From positions 1-64,000 of the forward strand of contig NZ_JANCTD010000013.1 of assembly GCF_024297185.1 (NCBI RefSeq): 64,000 bases of DNA, given 5' to 3'. Source of the stretch: Lewinella sp. JB7 (GTDB lineage Bacteria > Bacteroidota > Bacteroidia > Chitinophagales > Saprospiraceae). Shown piece after piece: positions 57,994 to 64,000 of the stretch. Position numbers and translations under genes: made by a program. Positions within the stretch are counted from its first letter, which is position 1. Each line of letters begins with the position of its first letter. The notes beneath the pieces are model-generated. The model was not told where the DNA came from. It did no database searches and worked only from the letters and a program-made list of their open reading frames with translations.

Positions 57994-59457
57994 TTAATGG
58001 CTAGCTACCGTCCGAGTCTCCCCCGCCATCGCTTCCTCCATGCATTCCCTCACGAAGGCCGCATAGGCCGCACTCCCCTCCGCGAGGATAGAGATCGGGA
58101 TACGCTCATCTACGTTATGCAGGTGCTCCAGGTAGCTGCGGTCGATTTTTACCGGAATGGAAGAATAGGCCGGTATCCCGTGGGAGCGGAAGATGCCATC
58201 GTCGGAAAAATTAGGGACGAAGATTTTGGAGACGTGACTATCCGGATACCGCTCCAGGATGGTGGCCGCGAGCAAGCGGTAAAAAACAGTGTGCTCGGTC
58301 GACGGATCCATTTCCGGCATTTCCTTGATCACGGTCAGTTTTATGGAGTCATTCCTCAGTTTTCGTCGCAGGCGGGCCAGGAATTTTTCGGAAGAGGCGT
58401 GGGGCAGCAGGCGGCAATCAAGGAGGGCGGCGGTGGAGGTCGGTACTACGTTCACTACGCCGTTGTGGTTGTCGAGGTCCGTCAGCGTGATGGTGTTGGA
58501 GAACAGCGCGAATATCTCGGGCTGCTTGCGCAATTTGGGGACGATCAGCCCCCGGAACAGCCGCGGATGCCTGAGCACGAATCCGGTAATGCCCTGCTCC
58601 AGGGTTCCGAGTTGGCGTAGGATATCGACGTTCAGATCGGTGAAGATGGCCGGTTGTTTTCTACGCAGCAACTGGTGCAGGGACCGCACCATTTCCTTAT
58701 TCGAGTATTTGATCGGGGTGATCGAGCCGTGACCGGAAGTATGAACGGTGCTTTCCAGCTTGATCCACAGGGCCCGCTTGTGCGCCACGGAGATGCCGAA
58801 TATGTCCCGTTCGGGGTAGCGCTGCAGTACGCCGCGCAGGGCCGGGGGACCCTCGCCGATCACCACGGCAGGATTAAGCTCGGTGAGGTGGTGCCTTACC
58901 ACGTAGCGCGCGCCTCCCTCGCACTGCGTTTCCTCACAGGAGACGGCGAGGAAGGTCACATTGTATGGCACCTCAGCATGCTCATACTGCTCGCGAATGG
59001 CTGAGATTCCGGCCAGTTGCATCATGCCGGCCCCCTTATTATCGAATGCCCCCCTTCCCCACACTTCCGTATCGGTGACCTGGCCGCTGTAGGGGTGGTG
59101 GGTCCAGGCGGCCGGGTCGCCGGGGGGTACCACGTCGATGTGGTTCAGAAATATGATGTTGGGGAGGTTCAAGTGCAGCGGACGGATGGAGGCAGCGAAG
59201 TTGAAGTTGCCGTTCTCGTCACCCATCTGCGTGATGTGCAGGCCGTTTTCGCGGCAGAGCTCCCGGAGAAATTCCCCCGCCCGTCGTTCATTGCCGCTTT
59301 CCGAGGGGTGCTGAATGTACTCGCTTAGTACCCGGACTATGCTGGTCGTCCGTTCCCGGTGCATCAGGGACGGGAGGGAATCCGTCTGAGCGTGGCCGGA
59401 GGACGTAGTCAGGAGGAGAATCAACAGCAGTGCCGGGGATAGTATGCTCTTCAGCAT
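57994..59457 (-). CDS. M20-family metallopeptidase, exported
   Basis: A 487-residue enzyme with a signal peptide ending GHAQ. The zinc-site residues are His106 and Asp108 (NHIDVVP), Asp139 (GAFDNKG) and Glu175/Glu176 (SCEETQC). The insert between the two zinc-ligand regions is a dimerisation-like domain (AHKRALWIKLESTVHTSGHGS). It is probably a periplasmic peptidase or amidohydrolase for short peptides or N-acyl amino acids; the substrate is unknown. Confidence 0.9.
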   Translation of the reverse strand: MLKSILSPALLLILLLTTSSGHAQTDSLPSLMHRERTTSIVRVLSEYIQHPSESGNERRAGEFLRELCRENGLHITQMGDENGNFNFAASIRPLHLNLPNIIFLNHIDVVPPGDPAAWTHHPYSGQVTDTEVWGRGAFDNKGAGMMQLAGISAIREQYEHAEVPYNVTFLAVSCEETQCEGGARYVVRHHLTELNPAVVIGEGPPALRGVLQRYPERDIFGISVAHKRALWIKLESTVHTSGHGSITPIKYSNKEMVRSLHQLLRRKQPAIFTDLNVDILRQLGTLEQGITGFVLRHPRLFRGLIVPKLRKQPEIFALFSNTITLTDLDNHNGVVNVVPTSTAALLDCRLLPHASSEKFLARLRRKLRNDSIKLTVIKEMPEMDPSTEHTVFYRLLAATILERYPDSHVSKIFVPNFSDDGIFRSHGIPAYSSIPVKIDRSYLEHLHNVDERIPISILAEGSAAYAAFVRECMEEAMAGETRTVASH

Positions 59458-59823
59458 GGGGCGTGCCGGTTAGGTATCCGGCGGGTAGAGTGTGTAGTTA
59501 CGTGATCGGTATCGCCACTTAAGATAGGGGATTAACCGGCGGGGCGCCTCATCAGTCCTGGGTAACTGCTCTGCGGATGCGGTGGGCTAAGACATTCATT
59601 GTCGGTAGCCTTCTGGTGGTCAGGTTTTTCGGGCTTGCATCCAGTCCTTCAGTCGGAGAAGCGTTGCCTTCCAGACGATCCAACCAGGCGGGGACGCGGG
59701 TGCGGTGATGGCCGGGGTGAGCGTAGATATTGGCGCGAACAAGTTCATTTTGCGCCCCTCATCCGGCTACCTTTCTTATCATTATGCAAATGTCCGGTAC
59801 CGTGGACGCAAACGCACGTAACG
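59458..59823. other. intergenic stretch between divergent genes
   Basis: A 366-bp gap before the GH109-like gene. It contains one copy of the 18-bp G-rich motif (59687-59704) and a TACCTTTC element (59768-59775), which could be the promoter of the GH109-like gene but has no well-spaced -33 element. Nothing else was recognised. Confidence 0.5.
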
Positions 59824-61209
59824 ATGAGCAAACTTAACCGCAGAAACTTCCTCCAGAAAACCACCCTCCTTACCGCCGGCACCCTGCTGGCCACTCGCTC
59901 GCATAGTGCTAGTTACCCCGCCGCCGAAGGGGAATATATGGGGGGGTATGCCGCACCGAAAATCGATAACATCCGCGCGGCCTTCATCGGTGTCGGGGCG
60001 CGGGGCGGGCAGCACGTCACCAACTTCGCCAAGCTGCCGGGCACGGAGGTCGTCGCCATCAGCGACCTGTACGAAGACAACGTGGAGAAGTGGCGGGAGC
60101 GGGCCGGTAGCCTAGGACAAGAATCGCAGCACCAGAACATCGAAGGCTACTTCGGCGGGGAAAACGAATGGAAACGGATGCTGGAAGAGCAGCGGCCCGA
60201 CGTCGTGTTCATCGCTACCAACTGGGCCGCCCATGCGCCGATGGCCACCGCGGCGATGGAAGCCGGTGCCCATGCCTTCGTGGAGGTTCCGATCGCCGTG
60301 ACCATCGAGGAGATGTGGTCCATTATCGACACCTCGGAGCGGACGCGCAAGCACTGCATGATGCTCGAGAACGTAAACTACAGCCGGGATGAGCTACTGT
60401 TTCTGAACCTCGTCCGCCAGGGGATGATCGGGGAAGTGCTGCACGCCGAGGCCGCCTACATTCACGATCTCCGCTTCCAGATGGAGGAGGTCGAACGGGG
60501 CACCGGTTCCTGGCGCACAGAGCACTACGCCAGGCGCAACGGCAACCTTTATCCCACCCACGGTCTCGGCCCGGTGGCGCAGTACATGAACCTGGCGCGG
60601 GGCGACGATAATTTCCGCCGCCTGACCTCCTTCTCCACCCCGAGCCGGGGACGTAGCCTTTACGCGAAGAAAAATTACCCGGCCGACCATCGGTGGAATA
60701 AACTTGACTTCCAGGGCGGCGACCTGAACACTTCCCTGATCAAGACGGAACTCGGCCGCACGGTTATGGTACAGTGGGACGAGACCAGCCCCCGGCCTTA
60801 CACTCGCCACAACCTGATCCAGGGGACCCTCGGAACGCTGGCCGGATTCCCCACCCGGGTCGCCCTCGAAGGGGGCGTCCCCGGAGCAACGGAAGATCAC
60901 CACCGCTGGGCGCAGGGCGAACAACTAGAGGCCCTGTATGAACAGTACGATCACCCCCTCTACAAGCGGCTCAACGAAACGGCGAAGGGGAGTGGACACG
61001 GCGGTATGGACGGGATCATGATGGTACGGATCGTCGAATGCCTGCAGCAGGGCCTGCCGCTCGACCAGAACGTTTACGAAGGCTGCTACTGGAGCGCGGT
61101 AGCACCCCTGAGCGAGGCTTCGGTAGCCGCCGACGGAATGCCGCAGGACTTCCCCGACTTCACCCGGGGCCGGTGGCGGGAGACAAAGCCCCTAGCTGTG
61201 GTATCCTAA
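59824..61209 (+). CDS. GH109-like Gfo/Idh/MocA oxidoreductase, Tat-exported
   Basis: A 461-residue protein with a twin-arginine signal (NRRNFLQKT). The NAD-binding motif is AFIGVGARGGQH. The segment HAFVEVPIAVTIEEMW has EVP instead of the EKP of ordinary Gfo/Idh proteins. CMMLENVNYSRDELLFLNLV, AAYIHDLRFQ and LYPTHGLGPVAQYMN are characteristic of GH109 alpha-N-acetylgalactosaminidases, which use NAD in a retaining hydrolysis. The substrate is not proven. It is followed by an MliC-like lipoprotein on the same strand. Confidence 0.85.
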   Translation: MSKLNRRNFLQKTTLLTAGTLLATRSHSASYPAAEGEYMGGYAAPKIDNIRAAFIGVGARGGQHVTNFAKLPGTEVVAISDLYEDNVEKWRERAGSLGQESQHQNIEGYFGGENEWKRMLEEQRPDVVFIATNWAAHAPMATAAMEAGAHAFVEVPIAVTIEEMWSIIDTSERTRKHCMMLENVNYSRDELLFLNLVRQGMIGEVLHAEAAYIHDLRFQMEEVERGTGSWRTEHYARRNGNLYPTHGLGPVAQYMNLARGDDNFRRLTSFSTPSRGRSLYAKKNYPADHRWNKLDFQGGDLNTSLIKTELGRTVMVQWDETSPRPYTRHNLIQGTLGTLAGFPTRVALEGGVPGATEDHHRWAQGEQLEALYEQYDHPLYKRLNETAKGSGHGGMDGIMMVRIVECLQQGLPLDQNVYEGCYWSAVAPLSEASVAADGMPQDFPDFTRGRWRETKPLAVVS

Positions 61210-61293
61210 TCTAGTGTACACCGACTGCTTTGCTGTATGGTCACCCGACCCGATCACTCACCCTTCCGGCCCCTCCGTTTTGAACAGTGGACG

Positions 61294-61641
61294 ATGATAG
61301 CTCCCTTTCGACTTTTGCTTGTTTTTGTAGCGCTCGCAATGTTCAGTAACTGTCAGCAAGCTGGAACCGAGGAAGATGCCATATCGTCTAGTATCATTCA
61401 CCGGTCGTTCACCGATGCTCGCGGGAATCAACTCGACCTATCGTTCGATAATAGCCGGCAGACCGTCGCAATCAATTTCGGCGGGGAGACCGCGGAACTT
61501 GCTTCCCGCCACCCCGCATCCGGCTTCTGGTATACGGACGAACGCTACGAACTGCGGGGCAAGGGTGACGACCTGCAACTTGCGAAGGACGGGACTGTAA
61601 TTTTCGAGCACCACGGCGGCCTCGTCCCGGTACGCCAGTAG
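61294..61641 (+). CDS. MliC-like lysozyme-inhibitor lipoprotein
   Basis: A 115-residue protein from ATG 61294, whose signal peptide ends FSNC, a possible lipobox. The mature part LSFDNSRQTVAINFGGETAEL, PASGFWYTDERYEL and KGDDLQLAKDG follows the MliC/PliC pattern (aSG..Y....., w.kG....l). MliC proteins inhibit C-type lysozymes at the cell surface. The match is only by eye. An earlier in-frame start at 61237 would add a non-signal leader. Confidence 0.68.
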   Translation: MIAPFRLLLVFVALAMFSNCQQAGTEEDAISSSIIHRSFTDARGNQLDLSFDNSRQTVAINFGGETAELASRHPASGFWYTDERYELRGKGDDLQLAKDGTVIFEHHGGLVPVRQ

Positions 61642-61678
61642 AGGGTGAGTTTGGATTCCCTGAATACGCCTTCCGGCA

Positions 61679-62464
61679 TCAAAGGTACAGTTCCGGCCGG
61701 CGCTCCCCCAGCGCTCCGATCCGTCCGCGCGATCGCTCGATTTCCGCCAGGTCGATCTTAGCTTGGAGTAGAGCTTCCTCCGTTTCCGGGCCCCGGGCGA
61801 GTACCAGACCGTTTGGATCGATGATCATGCTGCTGCCCGAAAACCGGGTGCCGGCATCCGTACCCACCCGGCTGGAAGAAATTACGAAGATCTGATTCTC
61901 GATCGCCCGGGCCCGCAGCAGGGTAGTGAGGTGGTCGACCCGCACCAGCGGCCAGGCTGCCGGGACGAAAAGCAGCTTAACGCCCCGCAGCGTCAGTGCG
62001 CGGGCTACCTCGGGGAAGCGTAATTCGTAGCAGGTCATGATGCCCGCGGTCACGCCGCCCAGGGAAAAAACACCCAATGCGTCGCCGGGTGTGATGTACC
62101 GGTGTTCGTTGATGGGCTCGATCGAGACAAGGTGGGTCTTGCGGTAGGTGTGTATCAGAGCGCCCGTTGCGTCAATCACCGCGATAGTATTGTAAATATC
62201 GTTTCCTGCCCGTTCGGAAAGTCCCAGGAGTACGGCAGTTTTATTCTCCGACGCCAGTTGTCTAATGCCGGCCAGGTGATCGGACTTCCAGTTGACCGCC
62301 CGTTTCGTGATCACATCCATGGCGTAGCCCGTGTCGCACATTTCCGGGAAAGCGATGGCATCGTACGTTCCGGGGGGGAGGGACCGCAATATCTCCTCGA
62401 TCCTTCGCAGGTTCAGGTCGACATCACCAAGAGTTGCGTCGAACTGATAGGTAGCAAGGTGCAT
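61679..62464 (-). CDS. nitrilase-family amidase (carbon-nitrogen hydrolase)
   Basis: A 261-residue enzyme from ATG 62464. The catalytic triad is Glu41 (FPEMCDTGY), Lys109 (YRKTHL) and Cys145 (TCYELRF). The RARAIENQIFVISS segment and the length match the omega-amidase/predicted amidase branch of the family. The much longer frame to 62746 reads through repeat DNA. It probably acts on small amides such as 2-oxoglutaramate. The repeat array begins ~70 bp upstream of its start. Confidence 0.9.
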   Translation of the reverse strand: MHLATYQFDATLGDVDLNLRRIEEILRSLPPGTYDAIAFPEMCDTGYAMDVITKRAVNWKSDHLAGIRQLASENKTAVLLGLSERAGNDIYNTIAVIDATGALIHTYRKTHLVSIEPINEHRYITPGDALGVFSLGGVTAGIMTCYELRFPEVARALTLRGVKLLFVPAAWPLVRVDHLTTLLRARAIENQIFVISSSRVGTDAGTRFSGSSMIIDPNGLVLARGPETEEALLQAKIDLAEIERSRGRIGALGERRPELYL

Positions 62465-62535
62465 AGGCGGTAATATGGTCGAGTCGGTAATATCGGATAA
62501 AGGAAGTTGGAGGCGGGTCGGGCAAGAATATACCT
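62465..62535. other. short gap with duplicated GGTAATAT
   Basis: The 71-bp gap between the nitrilase-family gene and the repeat array contains two direct CGGTAATAT copies near its start (about 62469 and 62488). They could be an operator or chance. No other signal. Confidence 0.35.
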
Positions 62536-63120
62536 CCGAGCGCAGTGAGTGCCAGACGGCAAATTTCAAATGCCAAATTTTCAATTTTAAATTTCTCCCC
62601 CCGAGATCACCCGACGCCTCCACCGTGCGGTAGCCCAATGGTACATCGTACATGGTACTTTGTAAATGGTAAATCTCCCGCTCCATCCGACAAACCAGCT
62701 CCCCGGTCCCCTCCGAGCGCAGCGAGTGCCCGCCGGCAAATTTCAAATTTCAAATTTCAAATTTCAAATGTTAAATTTCTCCCCCTGAGATCACCCGACG
62801 CCTCCAACGTGCGGCAGCCCAATGGTACATCAAACATGGTACTTTGTACATGGTAAATCCCCCGCTCCGTTATCAACTTACCCTCCGAGCGCAGCGAGTG
62901 CCCGACGGTCAATTTAAAATATCAAATTTTAAATTTCTCCTTCTGGATCACCCGACGCCTCCAACATGCGGCAGCCCAATGGTACATCGTACATGGTACT
63001 TTGTAAATGGTAAATCCCCCGCTCCATCCGACAAACCAGCTCCCCGGTCCCCACCGAGCGCAGCGAGTGCCCGCCGGCAAATTTCAAATGTCAAATTCTC
63101 AATTTTAAATTTCTCCCCCC
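62536..63120. repeat. tandem array of ~172-bp units
   Basis: Four copies begin at 62536, 62713, 62885 and 63054 with CCGAGCGCAGCGAGTGCC (one-base variants). The last copy is cut short near 63120. Each unit holds an AT-rich block of repeated AAATTTC-like words, a GATCACCCGACGCCTCC block and a palindrome-rich GTACAT..GTACATGGTAC block. Spacings are 177, 172 and 169 bp. Open frames in the array are artefacts of its repeating structure. The array fills most of the gap between the nitrilase-family gene and the purF-like gene. Confidence 0.9.
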
Positions 63121-63175
63121 TCCTACATTGCTAATTCCCGAACACATTGCACCCGCGGCCCCGCCCAAAGCGTTG

Positions 63176-63183
63176 TACCTTTG
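63176..63183 (+). promoter_or_regulatory. -7 element of the purF-like gene
   Basis: TACCTTTG, a full match to TAnnTTTG, 27 bp before the ATG at 63211. A TTG 26 bp upstream is spaced wider than usual. Confidence 0.6.
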
Positions 63184-63210
63184 CACCTTCCCCAAAAAGG
63201 GTGCCCTGAC

Positions 63211-64000
63211 ATGAGTGAAGCCATCCACCACGAGTGCGGACTAGCGATGATCCGCCTTAAGAAACCACTGGATTACTACAACAAAAAGTACGGAACCCCC
63301 CTGCACGGCCTGAAGTGCCTACAACTGCTGATGCGCAAAATGCGTAATCGCGGACAGGACGGAGCCGGCATGGCGACGATCAAACTTGACCACCCACCGG
63401 GCAAAAAATTCATCAGCCGCAAGCGATCGAACGCCTCCAATTACCTCGACGATCTCTGGGCCGGGGTATACAAACGCTTCGACGTGCTTACCCCCGAGCA
63501 ACTCAACGACGGAGAGTGGCTCAAGGAAAACCTGCCCTACACCGGTGAGGTCATGATGGGCCACCTGCGCTACGGCACCCACTCGACCAACGCCATCGAA
63601 ACCTGCCACCCCTTCCTGCGGCAGAGCAACTGGAAGACCCGCTGCCTGATCGTAGCCGGCAACTTCAACCTCACCAACGTCAACGAGCTGTTCCAGGAAC
63701 TGGTGGAACTCGGACAGTACCCCAAGGAAAAATCCGATACGGTCACCGTACTCGAAAAGATCGGCCACTTTCTCGACGATGAGGTGCAGCGCATCCACTC
63801 CTGGCACAAACCCGACGGCTATTCCAACATCGAGATCAACGACATCATTGCCGAGGAGCTCGACGTACAACGCCTGCTCAAACGGGCCAGCAAGAAATTT
63901 GACGGTGGCTACGTCATGGGCGGTATGATCGGCCACGGCGATGCCTTCGTAATGCGCGACCCGGCGGGTATCCGACCGGCCTTTTTCTTCGAAGACGATG
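63211..64000 (+). CDS. purF: amidophosphoribosyltransferase-like protein (partial, runs off the window)
   Basis: The first 263 codons of a class II glutamine amidotransferase. The N-terminus MSEAIHHECGLAMIRL places the nucleophile Cys at residue 9 behind a short extension, as in the long PurF-like proteins of Bacteroidota (commonly over 600 residues). MRNRGQDGAGMA and MMGHLRYGTHS are the glutaminase-domain motifs, and GNFNLTN belongs to the substrate loop. The phosphoribosyltransferase half lies beyond the right edge, so the classical PurF role (first step of purine synthesis) is inferred. Confidence 0.9.
   Translation, partial: MSEAIHHECGLAMIRLKKPLDYYNKKYGTPLHGLKCLQLLMRKMRNRGQDGAGMATIKLDHPPGKKFISRKRSNASNYLDDLWAGVYKRFDVLTPEQLNDGEWLKENLPYTGEVMMGHLRYGTHSTNAIETCHPFLRQSNWKTRCLIVAGNFNLTNVNELFQELVELGQYPKEKSDTVTVLEKIGHFLDDEVQRIHSWHKPDGYSNIEINDIIAEELDVQRLLKRASKKFDGGYVMGGMIGHGDAFVMRDPAGIRPAFFFEDD

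Noticed and set aside
62545-63134. Two open frames of about 100 residues inside the tandem array
   Set aside because: They translate the repeat itself, with the same peptide in each unit, and end with it; no coding signature.

Overview
The window looks like chromosomal DNA of a member of the Bacteroidota, most likely the Saprospiria (Lewinella/Neolewinella-like). This is an inference. It rests on TAnnTTTG-type -7 promoter elements in front of several genes, lipoprotein signal peptides on many secreted proteins, typical Bacteroidota families (DUF5916 barrel proteins, paired OmpH/Skp genes, PVC-type CxxCH proteins, FG-GAP lipoproteins, a long PurF-like protein), a G+C-rich sequence and the rplM-rpsI-rpsB-tsf order. 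No tRNA, rRNA, CRISPR array, phage or integron was seen.

Layout. 1-1640: an A-B-A-B intergenic repeat and an aldo/keto reductase. 1648-9485: a large PVC-type cytochrome-like lipoprotein, ClpB, and an ECF sigma factor translationally coupled to a membrane protein with a TonB-like C-terminus. 9501-10486: a REP-associated transposase (RAYT) between inverted sets of REP-like hairpins. 10519-18279: manC, a PhoD-like phosphatase, a POT peptide transporter and a penicillin-acylase-family enzyme. 18382-18994: a lipoprotein gene broken at a T7 run and a 22-bp perfect hairpin. 18995-30865: TIGR02757 protein, geranylgeranyl-reductase-like flavoprotein, RNase R, two OmpH/Skp proteins, MurI, DinB, a two-component pair and PNPase. 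30936-37373: sulfatase, DUF5916 barrel protein, DUF1761 protein and a GAF histidine kinase. 37534-40175: ribosomal protein/EF-Ts cluster. 40276-45430: metal-binding protein, PLP enzyme, glycosyltransferase, polyprenyl synthase, SdiA-regulated-like protein and PdeM. 45610-50008: two FG-GAP lipoproteins. 49998-52831: a four-gene operon (MpaB-like oxygenase, SRPBCC protein, Asp-nucleophile alpha/beta hydrolase, type II haloacid dehalogenase) with an operator-like palindrome upstream. 52977-62464: secreted hydrolases, a second PVC-type cytochrome, M20 peptidase, GH109-like protein, MliC-like lipoprotein and a nitrilase-family amidase. 62536-63120: a roughly 172-bp tandem array in front of a partial purF-like gene.

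How the genes work together. The housekeeping part covers translation (L13, S9, S2, EF-Ts), RNA turnover (RNase R, PNPase), envelope biogenesis (Skp-like chaperones, MurI, polyprenyl synthase, ManC) and proteostasis (ClpB). The accessory part is rich in exported hydrolases (sulfatase, GH109-like, PhoD-like, peptidase, acylase), which fits a heterotrophic polymer degrader. The most unusual items are the RAYT/REP locus, the frame-broken lipoprotein, the sulfatase without a normal start codon, the sigma/TonB-like pair, the palindrome-controlled dehalogenase-type operon and several repeat arrays.
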